Source of the DNA: Lewinellaceae bacterium
GTDB taxonomy: Bacteria > Bacteroidota > Bacteroidia > Chitinophagales > Saprospiraceae
Length of the DNA: 64,000 bases
Assembly (NCBI GenBank): GCA_020636105.1
Contig: JACJYL010000001.1
Coordinates: forward strand, 1,178,001 to 1,242,000
Direction: 5' to 3'
The notes under the pieces were generated by a model. It made no database searches and was not told the DNA's origin. It was given only the letters and a program-made list of their open reading frames with translations. The position numbers were made by a program, and so were the translations under genes. This document shows, one piece after another, positions 36,158 to 45,705 of the stretch (positions are counted from its first letter, which is position 1; each line of letters starts with the position of its first letter).

Positions 36158-36359
36158 AAGTCCTAAATTTTTATTCATCCCAATCTTCCCTAAAAGTATA
36201 AATAATACCCTAAAATACTCCAACTTTTTCGTGGTTTCTAAACCAGGAACAAAAATGTATTTTCGGGAAGGGCTATAAACCATATTTACCCCTCAATATT
36301 TTGTTTATCGTGGATAATTAATTTACCTTGGAACCCCGCTAAATATAAATTTGTATCAA

Positions 36360-37514
36360 ATGCAAAAAAGACAAAACATCCTGATTCTGGGATTTTTAAT
36401 GCTTTCGTCTGCCGGATTTTCGCAGCCCCCTGCAAAAGAAACGTTGGATTCAGATGAAAAAACCACCCTGGTGACCATTTCAGAAACTAAAATGTACGCC
36501 GGCACCACATCTCCTAAAGCTCAAAATTTCTTTTCACAGGCACAGGAATACGACAGGAAAAACGACCTGGAAAATGCAAAAAAATATTACCTAAAAGCCA
36601 TTGAAGAGGATGAATCATACATTGAAGCATATGATAATATCGGGTTGGTTTATAGAAGATTAGGCGATTTTGATAAAGCAGAATCCTACTACCTGCAATC
36701 GATAAAAATGTACCCGGAAGGCCTCATGGCTCACCAAAACCTGGCGGTGGTTTACTCCCTGAAACAAGAATACCCAAAGGCGATAAAATCCTATGACAAT
36801 ATCATTGCCATCAATCCGGAGGATCCTGAAGGCTATTTCGGAAAGGCCAACACTTATTTGCAGATGGGTGAATTTGAAAAAGCCCTTAAAAACGGGAAAA
36901 AAGCACTGGATATTTACCAGTTGACCAATTCCCCTCACCTGGCTGACGGTTATTACCTGGTTGGCCTTATTTATTATTATAAAAACGAAAAAGACCAGGC
37001 CATAACATTCCTACAGGAAGCCAAAAATCTTGGGGCTCAATTACATCCTCAAATTGACCAGGAACTATTCCCAGCCCCCAAGGCCCAAGAAAAAGATTTC
37101 ACCCTGGAAAGCCCGGAGGATTATGCCAAATATGAAGAAGATATGATCAAACTGATCAATTGGCTTGAAAACACCCCACTCACCGAAGCCCCCGAACAAC
37201 GCAAAGCCGTCAATGCTTTTGTGATTCAATGGATTACAGGTACACCTACCTTTTCCATCGAAATTAAACAGGAGATCATTCCCTATATGGATTGCGCAGA
37301 GTGCCTGATGATATTTATGGGCGGCTGGACCAAATACGCCCTGGAAAGTAAAGATTACGAAAATAAATTCCAGGGAAATTTAGCCGGTACCGAAAGTGTC
37401 ATTTCCTTTTACCAATCCAATAAAAAGGCGATCGGAAAAAATAAAGAGATCGAAAAACTGGCCAAACTTAAGGAAAAGGGGCAGTTGGAGGCTTTCATTC
37501 GTTCGAACATGTAA
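36360..37514 (+). CDS. Secreted TPR-repeat protein
   Basis: 384 residues from the ATG at 36360 with a signal peptide (MQKRQNILILGFLMLSSAGFSQ). Tetratricopeptide repeats run from about 55 to 195 (for example AYDNIGLVYRRLGDFDKAES, MAHQNLAVVYSLKQEYPKAI). The C-terminal part, from about 230, is a different helical domain with two cysteines (MDCAEC) and no known family. It likely acts in periplasmic or cell-surface protein interactions. Confidence 0.88.
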   Translation: MQKRQNILILGFLMLSSAGFSQPPAKETLDSDEKTTLVTISETKMYAGTTSPKAQNFFSQAQEYDRKNDLENAKKYYLKAIEEDESYIEAYDNIGLVYRRLGDFDKAESYYLQSIKMYPEGLMAHQNLAVVYSLKQEYPKAIKSYDNIIAINPEDPEGYFGKANTYLQMGEFEKALKNGKKALDIYQLTNSPHLADGYYLVGLIYYYKNEKDQAITFLQEAKNLGAQLHPQIDQELFPAPKAQEKDFTLESPEDYAKYEEDMIKLINWLENTPLTEAPEQRKAVNAFVIQWITGTPTFSIEIKQEIIPYMDCAECLMIFMGGWTKYALESKDYENKFQGNLAGTESVISFYQSNKKAIGKNKEIEKLAKLKEKGQLEAFIRSNM

Positions 37515-37537
37515 ATGTTTCAAAATCTTAATACCTT

Positions 37538-37652
37538 GTAACGAAAGATTAATTATATTTTTTGAATAAGGAAATTTTACAGATTGCTCCTGGAAATTTA
37601 ATTTTTAAAAAGCCATCCATCACCCTGTGCTTTAGCCGCAAGAAGGCAGGCG
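37538..37652 (+). repeat. Dispersed intergenic repeat, copy A
   Basis: The 115 bases after the TPR gene match, in inverted orientation, the repeat at 43241-43348. Shared blocks begin GTAACGAAAGATTAATTATA and include AAAAAGCCATCCATCACCC and TGTGCTTTAGCC. Copy A has about 22 extra bases (around 37578-37600) flanked by a short GGAAATTT duplication. It contains no coding sequence and may be a non-autonomous mobile or RNA-stabilising element. Confidence 0.75.
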
Positions 37653-37675
37653 CAGCAGACTAGTCTTTTTTTCAA

Positions 37676-37990
37676 ATGGTTTATCGGAATTTGAAATACC
37701 CTGGAATCTTGAGGGAAAAAAGAATTGAGGCAAAAGTAGATATCCTGTTAATAAATCATTCCGAGGATGATTACGAGGTGATTATTAAAAATGAATCCGG
37801 ATTTTTATTTGAACAAACCATAAAGTCTTCTATTGAAAAAACAAGAGAAATCTGGTTAAAAAAGAATGAGAAAATTTTCGTGGAATTCTGTATTTGTTTC
37901 AAATTAATTGAGAACAATAACACGATCAGTGAACTTGATTGTGATTGCCCCATTATTGAAGAACAATTTGCACCAATTATAAAGTATTGA
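37676..37990 (+). CDS. TonB-C-terminal-like short protein
   Basis: 104 residues, no signal peptide. The N-terminus (LKYPGILREKRIEAKVDILLI, about 6-26) resembles the opening of TonB C-terminal domains, but the second strand pair is less clear (IWLKKNEKIFVEFCICFKL). It starts just after dispersed repeat copy A, so it may be the 3' remnant of a longer TonB-like gene. A complete gene is also possible. Confidence 0.55.
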   Translation: MVYRNLKYPGILREKRIEAKVDILLINHSEDDYEVIIKNESGFLFEQTIKSSIEKTREIWLKKNEKIFVEFCICFKLIENNNTISELDCDCPIIEEQFAPIIKY

Positions 37991-38248
37991 TTGATGTTAC
38001 GCAAATAAACAAAACTGGGTTTCCATTTTCCTGCTTGCATATTTTCGGCCTCTCCTGGATAGTATCAAGGGGCGTTGTTTTTGGCAATTGAAATAACTTC
38101 GTTTGAGGGCACATATCATGATTTTTATTTTTAATTAATGATTCTCTCTAAAAGGATAATGACTTGTTTCAAAATAATTCATTGATCTGAGTTTAAATTC
38201 CTGCCAGGATTTTTTTAGATTTACTACCCTAACAAAATCTACCAACCT

Positions 38249-41200
38249 ATGACTCGATTTATGTCCTTCCTCCTGCTCGTCGCCCTTTTTATTTACCCTG
38301 ATTTTATCTACGCACAAGGGAAAGGGAAAAAAGGCAAAGATGAAAAAGCCTCCACTGAAAAAAAGGATACTTTTTCGCTGAAAAAGATTCCCCACCCCGG
38401 GTTATCTTTCCGAAGCATCGGCCCTGCTGTCACCAGCGGAAGGGTCATCGATATTGATGTCAATCCGTTGGATCATAGCGAATATTACGTGGCCTCCGCC
38501 CATGGCTCTTTGTGGAAGACCACCAATGCAGGCGTTACCTTCTCTCCTGTTTTCGACCATCAATCCTCCTTCGCCATGGGCGCCGTAACGATCGACCCTA
38601 ACAATCCTAATGTGGTTTGGGTAGGAACAGGAGAAAACAACGCCCATTCAAATGTCATTCCGGGAGACGGCATCTATAAAAGCGAGGATGGCGGTAAGTC
38701 ATGGGTGAACAAGGGGTTAAAAGAATCTCAGCACATTGGCGGGATCATTGTGCATCCGGATAATTCCAACATTGTATGGGTCGCCGCCTACGGCCCTCAC
38801 CGAACCTCCGGAGGGGAAAGGGGTGTTTACAAAACGACCGACGGGGGCGAGACCTGGGAACATGTACTCAACATCAGCGATTATACGGGTTGCTGGGAAA
38901 TCCATATGGATCCGCGTAATCCTGACGTGCTGTACACGGTTGCTCATCAGCGGCAGCGTTACCTTTATACCACCATTTCCGGGGGCGATGAAAGTGCTAT
39001 TTACAAAACCACTGATGGAGGAAAAACCTGGAAAAGGCTAAAAGGCGGTTTACCTCAGGAGAACGTAGGTCGTATCGGCATGGCCATCTCTCCTGCTGCA
39101 CCCGATGTATTGTATGCCGTGGTTCACGCCAAGGAAGGCAGCGGACTTTATAAAAGCACGGACCAGGGCGCCAGCTGGAGCAAACAGAGTAGTTATAATA
39201 CCTCCTATCCCTTTTACATGCAAAAACTCTTTTGCGATACCAAAGACGTTAATAAACTTTACGCCATGGACGTTTTCAACCAGGTGAGCACTGACGGAGG
39301 GAAGTCGTGGTCAAATCTTGGCGAAGACAAAAAACACGTGGACAACCATACCCTCTGGATCGATCCTCAGGATAACAGGCACATGTTGTCCGGATGTGAC
39401 GGAGGCGTTTATGAAACCTTCGACACCGGCAAAAACTGGGATTTTAAAGCCAACCTGCCCCTGGCCGAAGTCTATAAGGTGACAGCCGATCATGCCAAAC
39501 CTTTTTACAACGTTTACATCGGCACCCAGGACAACAACAGCCTAGGCGGCCCCTCCAGGACCATCAACTCAGGAGGGATCACCAATGCCGACTGGTACTT
39601 CACCCTCGGTGGCGACGGATTCGAAACGCAGGTGGACTGGGCTGATCCCAATATTGTGTATTCCCAGGCTCAATTTGGCGCCCTTGCTCGTTATGACAAA
39701 AAAAGCGGAGAAAGACTTTACATCAAGGCCTATGAAGTGGGCGACACTTCCTATCGTTTCGACTGGGATGCCGCCTTATTAATCTCCAGCCATGACCATA
39801 AGCGCCTTTATCACGGTGGCAATAAATTGCTTAGATCAGATGACCAGGGCAGCACCTGGAAGGAAATCAGCCCGGACCTTACCCGGGGCATTCCCAAAGA
39901 AATGCACAAACTGATGGGACGAAGCTGGAGCATCGACGAATTAGCCTCCAAACGGTCCATGGCAAGTATTGTCACCATCGCTGAATCTCCTTTGGATGAA
40001 AACTTCCTGTTTGTCGGCTCGGCAGACGGGTTGATCCATTACACGCATGACGGTGGAAAAACCTGGAACAAAGGCCGGGCAGCAGGACTTCCCGAGCAGG
40101 CCAGGATTCACCATATCGTCGCCTCCAATCACAATAAAATGGTGGCTTATGCCGCCTGCAACAACTTTTTCGCCGGGGATTTCAAACCTTTTTTATACAA
40201 AACGACCGATGGAGGTGCCAGCTGGATAAACATCAGCGCCAATCTGCCTGAACGCGGAAGTACTTTTACCGTTGGTGAAGATCATATCAATCCCGACCTT
40301 TTGTTCGTTGGAACCATGTTTGGCGTTTATGTTTCCACGACAAAGGAGCCTTATTGGGTCCAACTGGATTCAGGGATTCCCACGGAAACGGTGATGGATC
40401 TCGATATTCAAAGAGATGAAGATGATCTGGTGGTGTCCACCTACGGGAGAGGCGTTTATATTCTGGACGATTATTCCCCTTTGCGTGAGGTAAATCCTGA
40501 ACTCGCCGAAAAAGAAGCGGCCATTTTTCCAATCCAGGACGGGCTGATGTTTATACAGGCCGATCCGTTTGGATTCCCCGGAGTTGGGTTCCAGGGAGGC
40601 AGTTATTTTGCCACGCCCAACCCGGAAGTGGGGGTCGTTATCAATTATTATATCAAAGACAAACCAAAAACACGGAAGGAACAGCGCCAGGAAATGGAGC
40701 AGGAAAATCGCAAAGCAGGAAAAGACATAAAATATCCTGATTACGAAACCCTGAAAAAGGAAAATGATGAGCCTGAAACCTTCCTTTTGTTTACCATAAC
40801 CGATGAGGAAGGGCATCTCGTGCGAAAAATAAAACAGCCCATTGCCAAAGGCATTCAGCGGGTGGTTTGGGATTTCAGGTATAGTCCGGTGGTCCCGGTT
40901 TCTTTAACGCCTTTTGATAACTCCGTTCCCTGGAACAGCCCTGACCTCGGATACATGGTTACCCCGGGGACCTACCAGGTTTCCCTTTCCCGATATGAAG
41001 ATGGCAAAATGACTGAACTGGTAAAACCACGGTCTTTTAAATGTAAACCTTTGAACATTACAAGCCTTCCTGCTGAAGACCAGCAATCACTTGAACAGTT
41101 TAATAAAAAAGTGGCTTCTTTGTCCAGGGCCGTTTCAGCTGCCGATGCCCACATGGGACAAATAAAGGGTCAATTGCCTTACCTGGAACAGGCCATCATG

Positions 41201-41554
41201 AACGTTCCGGCCATGCAGGAATCCTGGTACACGAATTATTACGCCATCAAAGACGGGCTAAAGGAGCTGAACCAAAAGCTGAATGGCGATCCTTTGCTAT
41301 CCAGATATGAAGGGGCGGACCGTACCTCTTTAAAAAATAAAATTGATCTGATCACTTCTGCTTTATGGAGTACTACTTCCGGACAAACGGCCACTTTTGA
41401 AAGAGCTTATACAGAAGCTTCCGGGGGCTTTGAACAAATTTTGTCCTCCTTAAAGGAAATAAACGATAGAATTTCAACCCTGGAAAAATCATTGGAAGAT
41501 GCCGGGGCACCTTACACTCCGGGAAGGTTTCCTGTCTGGAAAAAGGTAGATTAG
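38249..41554 (+). CDS. VPS10/sortilin-type BNR beta-propeller protein, secreted
   Basis: 1101 residues. A signal peptide (MTRFMSFLLLVALFIYPDFIYAQ) precedes a large beta-propeller with many Asp-box repeats: YKSEDGGKSW, YKTTDGGETW, YKTTDGGKTW, YKSTDQGASW, STDGGKSW, THDGGKTW and YKTTDGGASW, from about residue 130 to 665. A beta-sandwich region (about 770-930) and a helical segment (about 945-1085) follow. The protein is periplasmic or outer-membrane in Bacteroidota and probably binds peptides or glycans; enzymatic activity is not shown. Confidence 0.92.
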   Translation: MTRFMSFLLLVALFIYPDFIYAQGKGKKGKDEKASTEKKDTFSLKKIPHPGLSFRSIGPAVTSGRVIDIDVNPLDHSEYYVASAHGSLWKTTNAGVTFSPVFDHQSSFAMGAVTIDPNNPNVVWVGTGENNAHSNVIPGDGIYKSEDGGKSWVNKGLKESQHIGGIIVHPDNSNIVWVAAYGPHRTSGGERGVYKTTDGGETWEHVLNISDYTGCWEIHMDPRNPDVLYTVAHQRQRYLYTTISGGDESAIYKTTDGGKTWKRLKGGLPQENVGRIGMAISPAAPDVLYAVVHAKEGSGLYKSTDQGASWSKQSSYNTSYPFYMQKLFCDTKDVNKLYAMDVFNQVSTDGGKSWSNLGEDKKHVDNHTLWIDPQDNRHMLSGCDGGVYETFDTGKNWDFKANLPLAEVYKVTADHAKPFYNVYIGTQDNNSLGGPSRTINSGGITNADWYFTLGGDGFETQVDWADPNIVYSQAQFGALARYDKKSGERLYIKAYEVGDTSYRFDWDAALLISSHDHKRLYHGGNKLLRSDDQGSTWKEISPDLTRGIPKEMHKLMGRSWSIDELASKRSMASIVTIAESPLDENFLFVGSADGLIHYTHDGGKTWNKGRAAGLPEQARIHHIVASNHNKMVAYAACNNFFAGDFKPFLYKTTDGGASWINISANLPERGSTFTVGEDHINPDLLFVGTMFGVYVSTTKEPYWVQLDSGIPTETVMDLDIQRDEDDLVVSTYGRGVYILDDYSPLREVNPELAEKEAAIFPIQDGLMFIQADPFGFPGVGFQGGSYFATPNPEVGVVINYYIKDKPKTRKEQRQEMEQENRKAGKDIKYPDYETLKKENDEPETFLLFTITDEEGHLVRKIKQPIAKGIQRVVWDFRYSPVVPVSLTPFDNSVPWNSPDLGYMVTPGTYQVSLSRYEDGKMTELVKPRSFKCKPLNITSLPAEDQQSLEQFNKKVASLSRAVSAADAHMGQIKGQLPYLEQAIMNVPAMQESWYTNYYAIKDGLKELNQKLNGDPLLSRYEGADRTSLKNKIDLITSALWSTTSGQTATFERAYTEASGGFEQILSSLKEINDRISTLEKSLEDAGAPYTPGRFPVWKKVD

Positions 41555-41648
41555 TGGAAGTCATCAGCGGGAAAAGGGCCGCTAAAAAAGAGAGTATAGG
41601 TGTCCTAAGCAAAATTTTCCGTAAAATTGCACCTAAATTTGAGGAGAT

Positions 41649-42974
41649 ATGACTTTTGAAGAACTGAATTTGAATAAAGCCCTTTGGAATGCGCTGAGTG
41701 ACCTGGAGTATGAAAATCCTACGCCGATTCAAAGAGAAGCCTTTTCCGTGATCATGTCGGGAAAGGATATAGTGGGTGTTGCCCAAACAGGAACGGGTAA
41801 AACTTTTGCCTATTTATTGCCCTTATTGCGGCTGCATAACTTTTCCAATGAAAGGGATCCACGCATTCTAATCCTCGTGCCTACGCGGGAACTGGTATTG
41901 CAACAGGTGGAAGAAGTGGAAAAACTGACCACTTATATGAATTTACGGGTGGCCGGAGTTTATGGCGGCACCAATATCAATACCCAGAAACAAGTGGTCA
42001 TGAATGGCCTGGATATTTTAATTGCCACCCCGGGCCGGCTCCGCGACCTAGCCCTGAGCGGGGCACTGAAACTGCGTTCTGTCCGCAAACTCGTCATCGA
42101 TGAGGTGGACGAAATGCTGAACCTGGGATTCAGACCCCAGCTGGAACGCATTTTTGAATTACTTCCCCAAAAAAGGCAAAACATCATGTTTTCGGCTACC
42201 CTTACTGAAGAAATTGAAAAACTGATTACTGATTATTTTGAAGCCCCGGAAAAGATAGAGATCGTTCCCCACGGAACGCCCTTGGAAAAAATCATACAGC
42301 GGGGTTATCATGTACCCAATTTTTTCACCAAAGTGAACCTGTTAAGGCTTTTGCTGGAGCGGGATGAGACGATGAACAAAGTGCTCATCTTCACAGGAAG
42401 CAAAAGGCAGGCCGACCGGCTCGAGGAACAATTGTCGGAACAGTTTCCCGAACAAATTGGCGTCATCCATTCCAATAAATCACAGAATTTCAGGATCAAC
42501 TCCCTCAACAGTTTTCATGAAGGAAAATACCGGATTCTTATCGCCACCGACATCATGGCGCGCGGACTGGATATTTCCGATGTTTCTCATGTATTGAATT
42601 TTGACATGCCCGAAGTGGCGGTCGATTACATCCATAGAATCGGAAGAACCGGGCGTGCAGACCGCGACGGTATGGCCATCAGTTTTATTTCCGATAGAGA
42701 ACAGGAATATCAAGTAGAAATTGAAGCCCTCATGGACAGGACGATCACTCTTGAAAGCCTGCCGGAAGATCTCGTTATCTCCGATGAACTCCTCCCGGAA
42801 GAAAAAATTCCCATCGGAGGAGATAAGCATTACCTCAAGGCGCCTTCCCTGAAAAATTCAAAAGGAGCATTCCACGATAAAAAAGCAAAAAACCTGAAAG
42901 TAAACCGGGCCCAGGAGAAACGCCGGGCGAGACTGAAAGAGAAAAAGAAAAGCAAGAGAAAGAAGAAAAAATAG
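41649..42974 (+). CDS. DEAD-box RNA helicase (RhlE-like), DEVD variant
   Basis: 441 residues. Motifs in order: Q motif TPIQRE (25-30), Walker A AQTGTGKT (45-52), PTRELVLQ (78-85), TPGR (127-130), DEVD (151-154) instead of DEAD, SAT (about 181-183), RGLDI (about 296-300) and HRIGRTGR (about 322-329). A Lys/Arg-rich tail (KKKSKRKKKK at the end) should bind RNA. It unwinds RNA with ATP in ribosome assembly or mRNA turnover. Confidence 0.94.
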   Translation: MTFEELNLNKALWNALSDLEYENPTPIQREAFSVIMSGKDIVGVAQTGTGKTFAYLLPLLRLHNFSNERDPRILILVPTRELVLQQVEEVEKLTTYMNLRVAGVYGGTNINTQKQVVMNGLDILIATPGRLRDLALSGALKLRSVRKLVIDEVDEMLNLGFRPQLERIFELLPQKRQNIMFSATLTEEIEKLITDYFEAPEKIEIVPHGTPLEKIIQRGYHVPNFFTKVNLLRLLLERDETMNKVLIFTGSKRQADRLEEQLSEQFPEQIGVIHSNKSQNFRINSLNSFHEGKYRILIATDIMARGLDISDVSHVLNFDMPEVAVDYIHRIGRTGRADRDGMAISFISDREQEYQVEIEALMDRTITLESLPEDLVISDELLPEEKIPIGGDKHYLKAPSLKNSKGAFHDKKAKNLKVNRAQEKRRARLKEKKKSKRKKKK

Positions 42975-43065
42975 TCGAAGAAAGAAGGTGGACGAGGGAA
43001 TATATTTTGAAATTTATTTAAATCCGCGGAGTACCGTGTAACAAAAATAATGGCTTTAAATAAAA

Positions 43066-43150
43066 TTTCGATTGCCAGGTGCTTTAGCGCTATTTTCGAT
43101 TGCCCAGTGCTTTAGCGCTATTTTCGATTGCCCAGTGCTTTAGCGCTGGG
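43066..43150. repeat. Three tandem 28-bp repeats with inner hairpin word
   Basis: Three copies (43066, 43094, 43122) of a 28-base unit reading TTTCGATTGCC-AGTGCTTTAGCGCTAT; copy 1 has AGG for CAG. The AGTGCTTTAGCGCT part is nearly self-complementary. A further hairpin AGGCC-TTTA-GGCCT follows at 43172-43185. The unit is too short and too few to be CRISPR. It belongs to the hairpin-rich intergenic region after the helicase gene. Confidence 0.82.
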
Positions 43151-43207
43151 TAAAATATCATCAAGAACCCCAGGCCTTTAGGCCTTACCAATAAACGATC
43201 ATGAGAA

Positions 43208-43235
43208 AGGGCTGAAAGCCCTGTAGTTTTTTTTT
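43208..43235 (+). terminator. Hairpin plus T-run terminator
   Basis: AGGGCT (43208-43213) and AGCCCT (43217-43222) around GAA, followed by a run of nine T at 43227-43235: a textbook intrinsic terminator, about 230 bases after the helicase gene stop. The hairpin words are of the same style as the tandem repeats just before it. Confidence 0.6.
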
Positions 43236-43240
43236 ATTTC

Positions 43241-43348
43241 CTTTAGCCTGCCTTCCTGCGGCGTCAGGCAGGCTAAAGCACAGGGTGATGGATGGCTTTT
43301 TAAAAATTAAATTTCCTTAATTAAAAAATATAATTAATCTTTCGTTAC
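43241..43348 (-). repeat. Dispersed intergenic repeat, copy B (inverse of A)
   Basis: The reverse complement of this stretch matches 37538-37652 over almost all of its length. Its left end forms a perfect 12-bp stem, CTTTAGCCTGCC at 43241-43252 and GGCAGGCTAAAG at 43267-43278. Copy A lacks part of this stem. The two copies lie 5.6 kb apart on opposite strands, between unrelated genes. Confidence 0.75.
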
Positions 43349-43406
43349 ACGGCGCTGAGTCCAAAAACGAGCTACCTGGTTAAGCAAAAAAAATGAACAT
43401 AATTGA

Positions 43407-45494
43407 ATGAAAAGGTATTGGTTTATCTTACTCTTTTTCCCGATGGGACTTATCGCTCAAATTGATACGCTTCCGCCTGAAACGCCTTCGGAACTGCAAC
43501 AAATTATTGAAGACTATCTGGCGGAAACGGAAGAGGAAGATTTTGACTTCAACACCATCCTTGAAGAACTTGAAGTATATCTCAGGTCGCCACTAAACCT
43601 GAATACGGCCGATGAATATACCCTTCAGGAAATGATTTTGCTCACCAACATTCAGGTGGATGAACTCATTCGTTACCGCACCGAGATCGGCCCCTTACTT
43701 TCCATTTATGAATTACAGGCCATTCCGGGTTTTGACCTTCCTTCTATACGACGATTATTGCCCTTTGTGACCGTGGGGGGAGATACCTATGACTACAATT
43801 TGTCGCTCAAACAGATGGTCTCCACGGGAAAAAACGAACTGTACTTCCGATGGTTTCGGATACTGGAACAACAAAAAGGATACAGCCCGCTTGAGGAGGG
43901 CGAAACCGCCAGCCGTTATCTCGGCGATCCCAATCAGTTGTATATGCGTTTTAAACATTCCTATGGCAATAGGCTGAGTTATGGCTTTACGGCCGAAAAA
44001 GACCGGGGGGAAGAATTTTTTTCGGGTGCCAATAAAAAAGGTTTCGATTATTACACGGCCCATTTTTATCTCCGCGATTACAATCAACGCATCAAAGCTC
44101 TGGCCCTGGGGGATTATAGTATCAGCCTTGGACAAGGATTGATCCTGTATTCCGGATTCAGCTCCGGTAAAAGCACCCAGGTCACCAACATCAGGAAGGG
44201 AGGCAGAGTGATCCGTCCCTACACCTCCGTTAATGAAGCTCTTTTCATGAGGGGTGCCGCTGCCACCATAGGGATTACCAAAAACATCGACCTCACGGCT
44301 TTTGCTTCGATTCGCAACAGGGATGCCAGTTTTGTCGATCAGGTGGACACCTTTCTCGTTGACCCAACCCTGGCCGTCATTGCCTCACTAGGCACCACAG
44401 GTCTTCATCGCACCGCTACTGAGATTGAAAACAAAAATATCACCCGACAATATGCTACGGGCGCCAGTGCAAGATATCGAAAAGGCAACCGCCATGTGGC
44501 CTTAAATGTGTTGTACAACAGATTCAGTAATCCCGTTGAAAAAGATTATAAACCGTACAATCAATTTGATTTCCGGGGAAAGCAACTGCTCAATGCCAGC
44601 CTGGATTATGGTTTCCTGATCCGTAACCTCAGTTTTTTCGGGGAAACGGCGATCAGTGACAACGGAACCCCGGCCACTTTAAACGGCGTATTAATCGGCC
44701 TCACCCCCAAGGTGGATTTTGCTGTTTTACACCGTTATTACCCCCGGGATTACCAGGTTTTGGAAGCCAATCCTTTTGGAGAAACAAGAGGAGGAAAAAA
44801 CGAAACCGGTTTGTATCTCGGTATGGAGGTTCGTCCTCATAAAAACTGGAAAATTTCCGGATATTTTGACCGATGGTATCATCCGTGGCTGCGTTTTTTA
44901 GCCAATGCGCCCTCCCGCGGACATGAATACCGGGCCAGGATTACCTGGTGGGCAAAACGTAAATTCGAAGTTTACGTAGAAGTGAAAGATGAAACCAAAG
45001 AAAAGAATTTTACCCTGGAAGAAACCAAAACCAAAATCGTACCTGAAACCCGGACTTTTCAAACCCGGCTGCATTTCAGTTATAACATCAACAAAGCCCT
45101 CACCATCCGAAGCCGCTTGGACATGGGATTTTATGACAATCAGCAGGAGCCTAAAAGTACCGGGGTAGTACTCTACCAGGATGTTATTTACAAATCACTG
45201 GAATTTCCAATATCTTTTTCGGCACGATTCGTATTGATGGATACTGACGGATTTGATGCCAGGTATTATTCCTACGAAAATAACCTGCTCTACACCTTTT
45301 CCATCCCTCCTTATTACCACCGCGGATCGAGGTATTACTTAAACGTTCGATACCGTGGTATTCGCAACCTTACCCTTGAAGCGAGATTGGAACGCACCTT
45401 CTGGTCGGATCAAACTTCCATTGGCGGCGGGCTGGAAGAAATTAATGGCCAAACCCGAACCGCCTTGAGTGCCCAGGTAAAGTATGAGTTTTGA
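43407..45494 (+). CDS. Helix-hairpin-helix outer-membrane protein
   Basis: 695 residues. Signal peptide (MKRYWFILLFFPMGLIAQ), then ComEA-like helix-hairpin-helix segments (LNLNTADEYTLQEM, about 58-71, and LLSIYELQAIPGFD, about 97-110), then a long beta-barrel-like region ending in AQVKYEF, a typical outer-membrane C-terminus. The family occurs in Bacteroidota outer membranes. A role in DNA or polysaccharide handling is possible, as HhH motifs bind DNA, but is not established. Confidence 0.88.
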   Translation: MKRYWFILLFFPMGLIAQIDTLPPETPSELQQIIEDYLAETEEEDFDFNTILEELEVYLRSPLNLNTADEYTLQEMILLTNIQVDELIRYRTEIGPLLSIYELQAIPGFDLPSIRRLLPFVTVGGDTYDYNLSLKQMVSTGKNELYFRWFRILEQQKGYSPLEEGETASRYLGDPNQLYMRFKHSYGNRLSYGFTAEKDRGEEFFSGANKKGFDYYTAHFYLRDYNQRIKALALGDYSISLGQGLILYSGFSSGKSTQVTNIRKGGRVIRPYTSVNEALFMRGAAATIGITKNIDLTAFASIRNRDASFVDQVDTFLVDPTLAVIASLGTTGLHRTATEIENKNITRQYATGASARYRKGNRHVALNVLYNRFSNPVEKDYKPYNQFDFRGKQLLNASLDYGFLIRNLSFFGETAISDNGTPATLNGVLIGLTPKVDFAVLHRYYPRDYQVLEANPFGETRGGKNETGLYLGMEVRPHKNWKISGYFDRWYHPWLRFLANAPSRGHEYRARITWWAKRKFEVYVEVKDETKEKNFTLEETKTKIVPETRTFQTRLHFSYNINKALTIRSRLDMGFYDNQQEPKSTGVVLYQDVIYKSLEFPISFSARFVLMDTDGFDARYYSYENNLLYTFSIPPYYHRGSRYYLNVRYRGIRNLTLEARLERTFWSDQTSIGGGLEEINGQTRTALSAQVKYEF

Positions 45495-45705
45495 GCATGT
45501 CGGAAGTCCGTTGCCGGTGCAGCACCCCTTGTATTTGACGATGAAGATTGAAGGAGATCCTCGTTTACGCAGTGCGGCCTGTCGTCAGAGAATTTTGCTT
45601 CAATCAACCTGGAACAATTTGAACCATTGGAACAATTTGAACTATTTTGAGACAATCTGAAACACCAAACATTAAACAAGGAAAAACTATCCCCATTCGA
45701 CAATA

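Noticed and set aside
43066..43150. Three tandem repeats as a CRISPR array
   Set aside because: Repeats are contiguous with no spacers and there are no cas genes.
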